NCBI GenBank assembly: GCA_947846985.1
Contig: CANTUZ010000004.1
Coordinates: forward strand, 8,112,927-8,176,926
Reading direction: 5' to 3'
DNA length: 64,000 nt
From: Fratercula arctica
Lineage: Eukaryota; Chordata; Aves; Charadriiformes; Alcidae
Shown here piece after piece: positions 24,384 to 37,583 of this stretch. Numbering within the stretch: the stretch's first letter is position 1; each line of letters begins with the position of its first letter. The translations under genes were made by a program, and so were the position numbers. Under the pieces are notes generated by a model. That model worked only from the letters and a program-made list of their open reading frames with translations, made no database searches and was not told the origin of the DNA.

Positions 24384-24386
<3 letters not shown>

Positions 24387-26655
24387 TGAAAATCTGTTCA
24401 TAGAAGTTACTAGTACTTTATCTGTTTCTGCCAGTATATCCAAAGAACATCAATACTTGAAAACACTTGCCAATGTGTTGTTCATCTCTCTCTCTGTACA
24501 GTTCTTACTAACATCTGGTCACAAAATGTTGTACTTCCACTAGTCAATATTACTTCGCTCTTCATAAAATATATTTGTTTAGGGTTGAATGAAAAGTCCA
24601 ACTAGCCCCTGATCATGCCCGTATACCAAATGCTTACAAAAGAGTATCCAGACAAGTCAAGTGAGCAGTGACAGATTCTCCAAAAGCCGGTTCCATTTTC
24701 TTTCCTCTAGTTCTTGCATCTGCTGCATTCTGCAGAGAGTGGTGCTGCTGCTGAAGACAAGACATAATTCATAATGGTGACCTCAAAATGTTCATGGAGA
24801 CAGGGAGAGAACACCAGTAAAAGCAATTCTCTGGAACCCCTGAAACTGTATTTCTGTGTAACTCTAACCAAAGTATTAGAAACCTGAAAGGAGACCTGGG
24901 GGTTTGAAAAAGCACACGGCTTTGCAGCAGTTGTGATCTCTTTTGGTAGACCATAAGCAAAACATATTTTAATAATCTTTACATTCAGGTCTAACCATGA
25001 CAATTTTTGGTCCCATTCCAAACACATTTGACTTTTCTAGATGTAAAAAAACCCTTTATTTCTGCTAGGTTCGGCAAACAGAGGAGTTCAGAAAACATCA
25101 CAGAGGAACCCACTGTTGACGGAATCACAGCAATTTTTATAGCCCAGCTTACATTTACAAGCAGGAGTATCACCGGGGTCACAGCCCTGCTTCGTGTCAT
25201 GTGGCAACTGAACAAAGTTGAACACACGCAGTCAGACATTTAGGTGGCCAGCTGGCACGGGAGGTAAGCGCTGCAATATCATTTTGCCCACCCACATAGA
25301 CCGAGTTTTAAAACCAGTAAATAGAAATACAACAGTAGTTTTATAGAAAGGCCAGACCATAAATAATTAATCCATTGGATAAATATGTTTACATCAGACA
25401 GAAAGGCAGGACTCACCAGCCAAACTTTACCTTGTATAAAATTTTTTTGGAGCACGTGTTGTTGCCAAATGCTATTAATACCAAAAATACAACTCTGAAA
25501 TTACCCAAACTTTTTGTTGCTTCATGCAACCAGCTACAGTAGAAGAAGCCTTTCTCAGGGGACATGCTGTATTTTAATATACTACTATCTTTGCACCATG
25601 GAAACAACCATGATATCGGTCACATTGACAGTTTCCCTCAGGACTCGGCTCATTCTGCAGTTTTCTCATTAATGTGATGATGATAACAAAAGCTGCTTGT
25701 GTTAGAAAGTTCACTTTGGCAATTGTATTTGAGCATTTAAGGGAACTGAGAGTACAAGACAGATAGATATTAGGAAGCGTGCTTTTCTCTCTTTTCTTCT
25801 CAAGAATTTATCCATGTAACTGTACCAGTTGGAGAAAGCCACGTAATTCTTCATTATTAAATGAGAAATAATTTTAATTTTACACTTCAAAAGTAATATA
25901 AATTTATCATTCACATTAACCTGTGAGCTATGCAAGCACCCTTAGAAATACCAGAGCTCTAAGTTAAAAAGCAGTTAATTAAAATTACATCGAAACCGGG
26001 TTTTGCCACTTAATTGTAAAAATAACGGTCCAGTTTAATGTTATCGAGGACAATTATGAGAAGTCTAATTCTAAAAAATAGAGGAAAACTATTCATTCAT
26101 ACATTCACTGTTTTGAAGGAGATAATGTACTTTCAATAATTTGAACTTTATATTGCGTACAAATGATGTCTCCCTTTCCTACGTAAGTGCTATGTTTTAT
26201 TGCAGAGAGCGCTACGTTTCACTCTGTTGACAGTAAAGTAAGGAAGGGGCCAAGAAGAGCTGATCTTTCTCCTACACTGATCTGCTCCGAGATGAAACAG
26301 CAATAAGTTTAACTAAATTGTTCCCCGTAAGCTGGAGGGAGGTAATCAAAGCCGATATACTATTGCTCTTCTAATCCCCGTCCAGGGAAGTTACGCAGTT
26401 CACAAATCAAGTTCCTGGGGCAGCATGGGCCCCAGGAGGAGACAAAGAAACAAACTGGAATTGGAGATTCAGATATCAAAACCTACTGGTAAATCCATTT
26501 TTTTCTGTGCTTTGAGATTGATACTTTAAAAATACGGTTCACGGTATCGAATTTCCTAAGCAATTCCCCCATGTGTTTCCATAACATTTTTCTTAGCTAT
26601 TTTCCTACAAGTTGTAAAAGAGCAAAACCAACCAAAACGCCAATAACAACAATTT

Positions 26656-26671
26656 AAAAAAAAAAAAAAAA
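26656..26671. repeat. A16 homopolymer
   Basis: Sixteen consecutive A, simple mononucleotide repeat. Confidence 0.95.
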
Positions 26672-28151
26672 TCAAGCTGTTTTGGAGAGAAAATTTTATT
26701 AGCCCGCCTTTATTATGTAGCTTTACAGGCAAAAGTAAACACTTCTTAACGTAGTGCACAACTAGCCTTTCTTTGCAGCAAGATAGCATCAAAGCTAAGA
26801 ATTTATTAGCGTTCAAGAAACGACTGGACAGTTATAAGACAGCAAGAAGAGTCACCATCATATTGAATGGGAAAATCATGTTTTTCCTCGAGCTATAAAA
26901 GAAAACTATAAGTCTCAGAACACGATCCAACCTGCCCCAGGGTTGGGGGGAATTAGGGAATTAGTCAGGGAATTAGGAAAATCTTAGTCTCACGTGAGAG
27001 TTAATACTGAGTTTTACAGAATATTGTTTTCCCTGCCGACGCAAGGCGATGGGCAGTGTTTGATCCCGGCCAGATCGATGCTCCAGGTACTGGCATAGCT
27101 GATCTGAGGATAAAATGAGGTCTGCATTTTGTGTGAGCTGGAGAAACCGGGCTCACTGAGCCTGCAGCTGCTCGGTAAATCCTGCTCATCAGATATTCCT
27201 TACCCAGAGCCTCCTTGGATTTTAAAATAACTCTGCACCAAGAAGTGAAGTTCGACTCTCCCAGTTCCTGGGTTGAGTCAGGAAGACTGCCAGTTACTTG
27301 TAATTTTAATTAGAAAATAACAGAGAGTTCTTCCGCATACTTCTGTTTTTGAGAGAGAACAAACACATTTTCAGGTTCTGTTTGAGGTTTAGGCACAATT
27401 TCACATCAGTTCTTATTTCATCTTTTCTTAGTTTTCACCTGGTTTTACTAGAATTCCTGAAGTTTTACTTCATACATTTGCTCCCTTGCACTTTATCTCT
27501 TTCAGATCGCAGGTACGGTTTCATTCTTGGCACGCTACGCACAGCTACCGAAGCATGTTAGCAATTAGGGAAGTCCACGATTTGGCTGCAAGAAATAAGA
27601 GTTGCAGATCTTCACATCGGATGAAAATGGATCGCTATTGTAGCTGACGCTTGGCTCTCCAGAAAAGTTTTCCCACTGGGTATTTTGTCATAGCGCATTG
27701 CTAAGAAAGAAAATCTCCTACAGAAGCACGAGACTGTCATTGATCGCAGTCACTAGTCCTTCATGAAAAATCACCCCTAACTTCAGAAAGGGCTTTGAAG
27801 TAAAAGGACACGTAGACTAATAATAATCGGATAATACCTTTCACTTTCCTTTCCTGAGCCGTCTCCTGGGACCTTTCCCTCGCCTTTTTTCCTCTGTTTC
27901 TCACTCCGTTCCTCAACAAAGCCTCAGACTGTGACCACCACACCTGTCTCCCCTCTATTTTATGCCACGGCTCTACCTGCTTTACAGCCAGAGTATACGT
28001 TTCTTTCTCATTAGCACATATCAGATATAATTAAAGTTTTTGACAGTATGGGAAAATAACGTCAACGGGAACCATATGTTCAAAATAAAACTCAGTGTTT
28101 TGTTTACACATTTCATGAATTAAGGCAGTCTTTTTTTCTTAGCTGCTGGTA

Positions 28152-28167
28152 GATTATCTTGATAATC
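28152..28167. promoter_or_regulatory. Inverted GATTATC/GATAATC pair
   Basis: GATTATC, two T, then GATAATC: perfect 7-bp arms. It sits in a 270-base stretch dense in homeodomain-, GATA- and E-box-type words (28020-28290). The symmetrical arrangement would suit a dimeric or paired factor. Conservation is unknown. Confidence 0.2.
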
Positions 28168-30486
28168 ATGCACAATAGCTACTATTTGTTGCTATGCAAA
28201 ATTAAATTATCACATGTGTAATCAAGTTGGAGGTTTTCTCTGCAGGAGAGTCACAATCACAGGGGAAGAATATGTATTAAAAATCTCTTTGCTTTTTCGT
28301 GGAGGAGATAAAAGGACCTGACTATCATTTTACCTGTATTACTAATGAATTCAGAATGAATAATGACAATACTGAATCCTCTATCAGTGATACGATTTTC
28401 AAACTAATCGCTTGACAGAAACATCGTAAGGTGAGTAACACGAGAGGACGATTAGGAATAGAAAATCTTTAAGAGAACTAATAAAGAGGGATGTTTACAA
28501 CTTATATTTCAACATGAGTACAAATGTCACCAAATAGCTTTCATCACTATAACAGGGTATCCAGTTTTCTTCTTTGAATTTACAAGTTTGGTGTTTAAAA
28601 CAAATACCTGCTTGTTACCTACTTAAATATCTGAAGAACCAATTGAAAAGCGATGAAAATTATCTTGCTCTACTTTTGTTGAATTCTTCATTGTAATTAA
28701 TTTTGTTGGGTTTTGTCCTGATGGTGGAGTACGCTTTGAATTAGGCATCTGATACCAAGTAAAGGCAACATACACTGTAGGACACATATTTGGTGGTAAC
28801 ATATTTTCTATTTTAGTAGTTAAAAAACACCTTTATGTCTGAGTTGCCTTGTACTTCATGTCATCCAAAATTCTTTCAAGTTCAACACCTCCATTGTTTG
28901 CAGTAATACTTTTTAATATGCAGCACGGCGAGAGCCAGCAGGTCACACGAGTGACTTTCCCTTGTACTGTGAAATTTCATTTGGATCTGAAAAAAGCTCT
29001 GAGCTCACGGGGCTGTGACCTCAGTCAGGAAGTCCGTAATTTCTGGCGTTCCTCAGCAGGAGGGCAACAAGCTCCTCCATCTCACAAAACAGCCACATCC
29101 TCTGAGACTGAGTTTTAGAAAGGGCAGCTTTGCAGCTCAGGTGGTTAACATCTATGTAAAAACTCTTCATAGCCAAATCCCTAATAGTAATGCATAGCGC
29201 GATTGTTGTATTTGCACATAATGGCATATTGTTCACACCGGGGTGCTTTTTTCCATTAAAAAATAGTCACCTCCAAATAGAAGATGTTTCATCCCTGTGA
29301 ATGAAGATCAGTCCTGAATTTAGGATACTCTACCCTCTAAGCCTCATTTTTTTTTACCAATCTCCTTGATATCATTTTAAACAGCTCTCTCCCTCTCCTA
29401 AAGTTCTCTCTCTGTAAGATGGAAATAGTAGCCCTCTATGTCAAAAGCAGATAAACGGCTTAATATTCTCCAGGTACCTAGCTGGTACATTGATGAATGT
29501 CCTAAATGAGACCAAAAGCAAATGTATAATTCCACATTTAATTCAAGCCTTAAAGATGTGAAAGGGTCCTGCAGTGAATAATGAAAAGAAAGAAGAAATA
29601 GTAGGAAACTGCCTAGAGTATGTGTGAACATGTAATTAAAGACTTAATGCAAAAGGCAGATCAATTAGAACTGCAAATCCACTTACTGTTAGCACTCCTT
29701 GCTTCAGAGAACTTCACAGATTAATATTCTTTTAATATATTTCCAAGTAATGATGTACAAGCCTACACATATATATTTAAACATCAAATGAGCAATGGAT
29801 CAAGTCTTTGATTCAGGAGAGATTTACTGTATAACAACCATAGGAAATAAAATCTGGATAAGAAATGTCTTTTCTACTGAAAATTAATTTCAAAACAGCC
29901 ATCAATTTATTCATGAAGCTCTAATAAAAAGGAGAGATTTTGCTCTCTGAGTTAAAATTTAAACAGTCATTATAAAAGAACCACACACCATTATCTTAAA
30001 CCCTTTTCGACCAACTCAGTCAAAAACTGCATTTATTACAAACTGTAACTTTGCAGTCATACTCCTATCTTTATTTAGCCCCTATTTTGATGATTTACTC
30101 AGCTGCCACCCCACGCCATATGTTCCCTCAGGGTGGCATCTCCCCTACACTCTTGGTGATCTCCTGATGGCACGGTTCGGACCTGGTCCCCCCACACTGC
30201 AAGCACGGTGGTGCACATTTGAGCCCTGCTCTCAAGCGCTCAGGTTCGCTGTGGACAGTACGGAGGACAGGCTGGAAAACACACAGGGGTGGTGGGAACT
30301 CTCAATTTCTGTATTTTTTTATGTAGTGTGGATACGACCCCACCATACCTGCTGCTACCTCATCTGATGACTCGTTTGCCTTCTTCCCCAAAGGGCTGGT
30401 GCTCTTGCTCAGCCCTTTGTACCCACAACAACAGTGAGAGTCCCTACTGGAGCGACCTGTGTTGGGGAAAAAAAGGCAAAAAGGAG

Positions 30487-30512
30487 AAAAACAAAACAAA
30501 ACAAAACAAAAC
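30487..30512. repeat. AAAAC pentanucleotide microsatellite
   Basis: About five tandem units of AAAAC. Simple repeat. Confidence 0.95.
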
Positions 30513-30953
30513 TAAGAGTATATAGTCAACTACAACTATCATCTAGATAGACAGTGGCTCTTTTCCCTCAAAGGCCTCCTCAGAAGCTACCCACTCTGCC
30601 CCTTCCCTCTCCTTACAGATACCAGCGTTTGCTACATAACAGGATGCACATTAGAACCGCTCTTCACGGAATCACAGAACAATAGCTGATGTTAATTCAG
30701 CTCAGTTAACTCAAAGTTCCAATGAAGGGAAGGAACAAAGGGTAAAATAAATAAAAATAATGAACCAATAGCTCAGTTATTGTAATCGCATAGGCTTCAA
30801 TAGAACTCCACTAATTTCCAGCAGCTGGAGTATTGGCTCTTCACTTTTATTTACTTTACCTCCTGTTCTTAATTTCCTATCCTCCCATTTGATTGTTATT
30901 TTCATGTTCTATGGTGGCTTCATTTGGACTGTAAATTCCTTAAGGAACCACAC

Positions 30954-30974
30954 TTTTTTTTTTTTTTTTTTTTT
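30954..30974. repeat. T21 homopolymer
   Basis: Twenty-one T followed by AAAAA. Simple repeat. Confidence 0.95.
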
Positions 30975-31263
30975 AAAAACAACCACGCAAGTCTAGACCA
31001 CAAAGTAAATGCATTCCACTGTATGATAGGTAGGAGAGATGTGGTAGGTATCGAGACAATATAGAACTGGAACGAAAAATATATCCAAATCCAGCTCCAC
31101 ATGTATGTTCTACCTCGGACAAGATCTTATTTCATATACAATGTTCATTGTTCCGTTTTACAATTCAAGATTTAGGAATATTTAAGTACTGTATAACTAT
31201 CATTGCAAATGACCAGTTTGTTTAATATACTTGCATGTGGAATAAGTTTTATCACTTTTTTGG

Positions 31264-31279
31264 AAAAAAAAAAAAAAAA
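31264..31279. repeat. A16 homopolymer
   Basis: Sixteen A, simple repeat. Confidence 0.95.
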
Positions 31280-31620
31280 TCCCTAAAGCAATAACAATTC
31301 CTAGTCACATAGTTCTCTCCGTACCAGTTGCACAAAACGCTTAGGACTAGGACGCAAAGGACATAAAACTAGCAATCTTGTAATGAAAATGTGATTAGAC
31401 CTTGACTGTTCCCATGGGGAGGAAAGGCTTTTCTAATACAAAGCGTGCCCGTGGCTGGCTGGCCGGTAAACTTGCAGCAGGGGGCTGGGATTCAGCATGC
31501 ACCATTACTGCACAGAAGTATGAAGTTTAAATTTTTCCTCTAAACCACACTGAATTATCTTTACACAGACAGAGAGACACGGGTTACAAACACAGTTTTG
31601 GCTTTTTGCTCTCGCTCTCT

Positions 31621-31696
31621 CTGGCAATTTTCAATTATATTCCTGGCAATATTCAATTATATATTATATTCAATTATATTTCAATTATATTATAAT
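31621..31696. repeat. Short minisatellite based on TTCAATTATAT
   Basis: The unit CTGGCAAT-N-TTCAATTATATT occurs twice (31621 and 31643 onward), and its second half TTCAATTATAT is repeated twice more. This is a nested tandem duplication covering about 75 bases, likely grown by slippage. Confidence 0.9.
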
Positions 31697-33530
31697 CTAT
31701 CAGCAGCAAATACTGAAATATGTTAACATATAACACAAAACAGTGGTTTACTTTCCCCTTACTTCCATCCTCTCTGTTTGTACAGTGCTTCCGCAGGTAA
31801 AGGAGAAACTTCAGGTCACAATATTTTTGAGATATAAGTTTTTACCTTGGAGTTGTATTATGTGGCCAACATAATGACAAAATATCATATCTTCATTTTC
31901 TACCAATGGGTAGGGATGATGTCTTGAACAATGATTCGGGTCAAAGCAATCACGTTTCATGGTTTCTGTAGCAGAAGTTACAATCTTCCTCTACAAGCCA
32001 AATTCATTATAAAAGTGGTTGTGTTCAGTACGATCAATGCAATTTTAAATACGAATTACAAGGCATTTCTACATTTTAGTCCTAAAGCTAAACATATTAG
32101 GCAAACCTGCTCATAAATTTCAAAATAATGTATTTTCAGTTAAGTGGAAATATCAATGTATCTCTTTAACAAAAATACGGATTTAAATAGACTGTAAATC
32201 ATTGTGTCAGCCACATTCAAAGATTTTACTTACAGTTATTTTTGCAGACCATTTTCATATAAATATGCCATAAACATTTTCCCACTAGATTTCCATTTCC
32301 TTATGTACAAACGACATTCTGAGATATAATTTACAGAATATCATCCAACTAATTTATGCTGATGTGGCAGTGTAGCTGGAGGAAAGTGTGAAAAAAAATT
32401 GGTTTGTGGAAGAAAGACTCAGTGCCAAGGAATATGGTGCTACAGTGTTTTAAAAGAGGACTCAAATGTCAGAAATTAGGTTATTTAAAAGGTAGGTATG
32501 AATTAGATTTTTGACAGAAGAGTATTACTGTTATTTTCACATGAATCTGCTATTTCTAAGGTTTTCCATTAAACCTTGTGGAGCATAAAATAATGCAAAA
32601 CTTACCCCATCTCCCAGAGATGAAAAGTCTCAGTATTCCCCTTGAAATTAAGCTAGCACTCATGTAAGGATTTAACAAGGACAGCGGGTCAAAGATTGAG
32701 CTGAAGACGGAAGTTGAAATGGAAGTTGTAAAATTTGGTCTGGGGACTATTACAGAGCCAGTAGTTAATGAGTTTAGTCCAGCAGTAAATCAGGAAAGGT
32801 CTAACAGCAAAGGGACTAAAGAGCTCAAAGTTGTCTATAGTGTTGTTCTTGTATTTCAAGAGCTTTCGCTCTCAAAGTCGTTAGGGTAGACGAATTTCTT
32901 CAAATAAAGCTCAAGGGATTTGATCTTTTACTATCAGACAGGAAGAAGAGTCTAATTTCTTCAGTACAGACTTTATCCAGTTTACGATTCCTCTGAAATG
33001 TCTTTGCATACACATATTTATATATATTTACTGTGAGAACCCTTTCTATGAGAAAAGATATAAACAGCTTTTACCAATAAGTCATTAAAATTTATAATAG
33101 CTTTAAACTGTAAATATCTGTATTAAAATGTTCCTAAAAATAACTGACTTTATTATGGACATAAAAATGACTATCAGATTTTGAAATTTATTTCTCTTAT
33201 CTCAGTTACTTTGTGTTGGAGAGGTCTGCACGCACTTCTAACGTTATCACTCCTTAAAGTCTTGATCTTAAAATCTCTGGTGAGACAGACTGTTTTCCTG
33301 GGATGAAGCCCACCTAAATGAGAACAGACAGAATTGGTGAAGCAGGAGTCAGGGAACAAACAGGTTGGTTTTGCTCGTCTTCTGCGTTTGTAGTAAACCT
33401 TTCAATAATTGCATCTTCCTGATCGTCATAAAAAGCTCAGCCATAAGTTAATCTTGGTACAACCTATGCAAGACCTCTAAATAAAGTTTATCGTATGGAA
33501 AATGCAAGTTTTATCATATTTCATACTTAC

Positions 33531-33658
33531 CCTTAGTTTTTCATCAGAGGAAATACAAATCAGAAAGAAACTTAAAAGGCTATAAAACCCCAAAATATGC
33601 AATGTTTTTTCTTCTTTTGAAATTAACAACTTGGGTTTGATATCAATAATAAACTGAA
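33531..33658 (-). other. Candidate internal exon with splice-like ends (unverified)
   Basis: On the minus strand the donor reads CTAAGG|GTAAGTATG after 33531, close to the consensus. The acceptor GTTGCTCAATGCAG precedes 33658 and is only fair. The 128 bases are open in the frame that gives a Lys/Glu-containing start and a hydrophobic Leu/Phe/Ile stretch of about 15 residues, resembling a membrane segment, then Ser-Asp-Glu-Lys. It enters with two leftover bases and leaves in phase 0, so it is phase-compatible with the minus-strand candidate at 35605-35876 upstream. No family is recognised. Confidence 0.18.
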
Positions 33659-35326
33659 CTGCATTGAGCAACATTTATAGATGACTCTTCAGCTTAAGCA
33701 CAGGTTATGAAGTGTTTATTCCACTTCTAGTTGTAAAAATACAATTTTAATAATACAATTTTAATATTCTGGTATCAATATAATTAAATTCAAAATGAGT
33801 CTAATTTAACTAGAGGGTAAAGAGTTTATTCATATATTATTAATCCCATTGTCAGCAGCATTTTTCATATAATATACTTATTTTTACAGATCCTGAAATC
33901 TGTGAAGTTCAAATATAACAAAAACTTATAAACAATTTCCCCTAGATAATTTGTCATGCTATAAATTCCTATCATACATATAAAACCCTGGACGTATCAT
34001 TTACAATGTGTATCTCCCAATTATTAACTGTCGCTGTCATTATTAATTATTTTGCGCTGTCAGGTAAGAACTGAAGTTATCAACTAAAGTGAGAACTCAT
34101 CCCATTTGACTCAATCTGGTCACATAATTACCGCTCTTTTATAGACTCTTCCATTAATGGTGTCACTCCATTTACCGACTGCTATAGTGAGGGGAAATAA
34201 ACGTCCAAAATTCTTTCAGGCCTACAGAATGTGCAAACTGCAATTCCAGGTATAGCGATAATGCCATTTATAGCGCAGTTCTGTGGGAAAAAAGTGAATT
34301 CATTATAACTATGCCAGATATTTTTATTAACCTTTCTACTGCAGCTGAGATATTGATATGCCTACACACCTTCAACAGGCAGGAGCCTCTGGATATTGAA
34401 GTTTTCCAATTTTAGGAAAGAAAATTAATTATTTTCCTGTAACGATAAAATTGGGGGAACCCGGAGTGCACCTTTATAACCTGTCAACTATAAATATATG
34501 CTTAAAGTGCCTCCAGTGCCACGAAATGCAACATGCCATCTGTTCCTGTAAAGTAAATGTTACGTTCCTGTAGCCCTCACCATTTTCCTTGTCCTGCTAA
34601 TAGTTTAAAATAGATTCCTCACAAGTAGACAGAGCTTTTTTATGTATAAATTCTTACTGCTGAATGACATGGAGTAAAAGAAAGATGTCAAACCTAAAAT
34701 GTTAAGGGCTGCTTTTTGCCTTTCCCAAAAGTAAAGCCCTTTTCCATGGCCCCTATTGTTTAGTCACTCAGAACTGGCCCATTTTAGGGGCTGAGGACAG
34801 TATAAATGTACATAACTAACTGTTTGCCTTTGAATGTCTTTTGCCCAGACTGCATTATTTGTAGCAAGAAGTAATACCTGGCAAGTCACCACTGTGCAAC
34901 AACTACGGACGCTTAAAATTCCATTTAGTTTTTTCAGAGGCTGGAAATGGAATAGAAGTAGATTGGCAAACTTCAAGGGGTAGATTTTGTTGTATGTTCG
35001 CATTGCAAAGAAAAGAATTAAGAATATATTCTGCTAAAGGAACTCATCTGAATAAATATTTAAAACTCCAGAATTTTGAAACTCGAGTCCATAATCCTGA
35101 TGTTTATAGACTGCGTATAGCATTAGTTGCATTTTATCAGAAATCAATTTACTTTTGAAAAGGGATAAACTAAGCAAATGAAAAAAAAAATAAGGAAAAA
35201 GATATTTATGAACTCTTTTCTTTTTTTAAAGTTGGGAGTTTTAAAGCGGAACTTTATGACTGTGCCACAATTTTAAAAAACAAATAGGGAAACATCCGAA
35301 AACATGCTTTTTTCCCTCTCTTTCAG

Positions 35327-35556
35327 ATGGTATGTGGAAACCCTTCAACAAATACACATCTCTGCATTTGTACAACAGTTTCAAATTACAAACTGCATTC
35401 TCTAAGTGTTACAGAAAACCATTGTATTTGGTGGCAGTATTAAATTATTTTTTTATTGGCCTAGGATGTATAATAGTCAAAGCAGAACTATTTGGTCAAC
35501 CACACATACAGGACTGTCTACCCATGATTAACATAGCACATATTAGTCACGCGTGA
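35327..35556 (+). other. Candidate exon after a strong acceptor (unverified)
   Basis: GCTTTTTTCCCTCTCTTTCAG ends at 35326 (written here as a 21-base tract: GCTTTTTTCCCTCTC plus TTTCAG), an excellent 3' splice-site pattern. Past it a frame stays open to TGA at 35554-35556, about 75 codons, with a hydrophobic middle. Neither a donor nor AATAAA is evident nearby. It lies opposite and very close to the minus-strand candidate at 35605-35876, so both are unlikely to be real coding exons. Confidence 0.08.
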
Positions 35557-35604
35557 GCGGTATGTGTAGACAGATAAGGTGCTGATTGCAAGCCCCAAGT
35601 TTAC

Positions 35605-35876
35605 CTCCACGATTTGTAAATTGTCTCCAGTCAACCACATGAACGTTTCCTCCAAGCACAAGGAGGTGGAAGGACAGATCGACTCTGAATACTAAACAAC
35701 TTGGGTTTTGAAAGAAGCTCCCCAGATCTAAAGCTATTTTTGCCACCTCCTCCCCAGCTTCCACAGCTGTGTTGACCTTACTGCTGCCTGACTGGGCCAG
35801 AGGATGCAAGTCTTTCTGTGTTAATTTAGTGACTGCATAAAGCAGAAGAAACTCGGGACCATAATTTTCCAGTACT
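35605..35876 (-). other. Candidate internal exon with splice-like ends (unverified)
   Basis: On the minus strand TACTATTTCCAG precedes 35876 and GTAAACTTGG follows 35605 (exon ends CGTGGAG). The 272 bases are open throughout in one frame: 90 full codons, entering with one leftover base and leaving with one base of a Gly codon. The peptide has a natural-looking composition with alternating hydrophobic and charged stretches (a Val-Glu-Ala-Gly-Glu-Glu-Val-Ala segment and a hydrophobic Leu-Val-Leu-Gly-Gly segment). I recognise no domain. Its length is within chance expectation, so this is a lead only. Confidence 0.18.
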
Positions 35877-37320
35877 CTGGAAATAGTACCCATTACATTT
35901 TATTCTAAATCAATAGACCTTCAAAATTATTGTTGAAAGCACATGAAAAACCACAAAAAAAAAGTAAAAAGAAATACTTAGGAAATTGGAAAAAAGGTGG
36001 GCAGAGGCATATTAACACCCAAATATCCCTTTTCTTGTCCTGTCAGCATCTGCAGGAGAATCAGGAGCTGGTCGGAAATAAGTCTACAGTGCTAGAGAAA
36101 GAAAGCTTCCACTGACTGAAACGACTGCTGCAAGGTGGACGGGGACAAGATACATGGACCTGAGAACACATCTCCACCCTGTTTTGCAGACACTATCGGT
36201 TTCTCGCTTATTGCTCTCCATGGAAAAAGACTGTAAAGAATTTCAATGTTCAACCTTCCCTCATACAAAATTTGTAAATATGTAAATGTTTGTCCTTGGG
36301 TTCTCTTTGACAGTAATTCCTACAAATCTAAGGGTTATATTCAGAGATAAAGTACTGTAAATAGCAGCAGTGTTTATTCATGAAAACAGTTTACATCAAC
36401 AAAATCCTTGCTGATTTCAAGATAAAACAGAATCTGTGACTCAAGATACTCTAAAGTCTGCATTTGGTTTAGTCATAAAGTAGTCCAAAACAAGGGAAAT
36501 ACTGTATCTGCTGTGTTATCTGACAGCAATTAAAGAATGTGTAAACGGCATGTGTACCCTATAAGGCTGCCTCCAACAAGGCTGCCTGGAACACCTTCAA
36601 TGTGTTAATCCTACATGGAATCCTAGTTTGCATTTCTCCCATGAATATTCACTACATCTTAGGAAGCCTTTTTTTTTTTTGCTGTTTGCCAACTTTCCTC
36701 CTAGTGGCAGATTGAAAGGGACAAGCAAATTTTTCTAATCGCCCTGAATGCTAGATTCTAGATGTGGTACTTTGAAATACCTCTAAAAAAAGCCATTTTA
36801 TTTCAAATTCAAAAACGCAAAAGTATTATGCTTCCATTTCTGCAGTGCCTGGGAAACTGTCCAAATAAAACCCAGGGTTGTACTATCCACATTTTGCAAA
36901 CGTTTCCCAATGTTCTATGATTTTTCCACAAGTATTGTAGCCAACTAATTTCTATCCAAATTAGCAACAGCCACTCATCCAGAAAAAAAGTTAACGTTTT
37001 GACATCTCAAAGTTTTGGAGCAGAAGAGGGTGAGGAAGAGCTTTCTGTCAAAGGACTACTCTTCTTGGGGATCATGCAGACACCGATTTCACCAGCTCAC
37101 AGCTGAAGCTCCGCCGGCACTGTGATAATAAAACATTGCGCCTTCGTGCACCTTTAAGTAGGTGAGCCAATAAAGAGAGAAATATACACGTTCCTTGTAA
37201 GTCATATGAAACTGTTCAACTATAAAACACCAGCATGCCCCCTCTTCAGCCCCAGACATAATTCCTTTTCTTTAGTGTGAAGCTTGGATCATTTCTGATT
37301 TTTTTTTTTTTTCATCCCAG

Positions 37321-37583
37321 TTCCTTGTCCTCTAATGTACCACCCAGGCAGGCTTTTGGGTAGACCTTGTGTGTGTTTGGGTCACAGAAAATTAGTCCCT
37401 CTGCTTTTCATGTTTATTGAGAGTTTGGGACAGCAGTGCACATCATTAATATTGACATTCCAGGACATACAACTATTGTTCTCCTTTGAATTTTTCTTAC
37501 TACCCAGCAGGACAACTGGTATTTGGACATCTTCATGGACTTTAAAAAAGAATAATCACAGGCTTGTTCCTGTTCCCATTTAA
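37321..37583 (+). other. Candidate exon with 82-residue open frame (unverified)
   Basis: T14-rich tract followed by CATCCCAG ending at 37320 makes a strong acceptor-like site. ATG at 37335 opens an 82-residue frame ending in TAA at 37581-37583. The product is hydrophobic in its middle (Leu/Phe-rich) and basic toward its end. No domain, no nearby polyadenylation signal and no convincing donor. It may well be chance. Confidence 0.1.

Larger units (their letters stand above)
23951..33530. other. Non-coding stretch, no gene seen
   Basis: AT-rich, with homopolymers at 24356-24383, 26656-26671, 30954-30974 and 31264-31279, an AAAAC pentanucleotide repeat (30487-30512) and a TTCAATTATAT minisatellite-like patch (31621-31696). 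28020-28290 has the look of a regulatory element (clustered ATTATC, AAATTAAATTATCA and E-box words). A minus-strand charged open frame upstream of a GAG|GTACC donor-like site (24149) was considered and not accepted as an exon. Confidence 0.65.

Noticed and set aside
24136..24543. 135-codon plus-strand open frame
   Set aside because: It runs through an A28 homopolymer coding for a long Lys run, which no natural exon would carry.
27245..27262. AGTTCGACTCTCC resembling a tRNA T-arm
   Set aside because: No matching acceptor stem, D-arm or anticodon stem at the proper distance.
30664..30690. Sequence CACGGAATCACAGAACAATAG resembling (in part) a CR1 tail
   Set aside because: The bases inward do not continue into the CR1 GGTTGGAAGG block, so the match is limited to a short common phrase.
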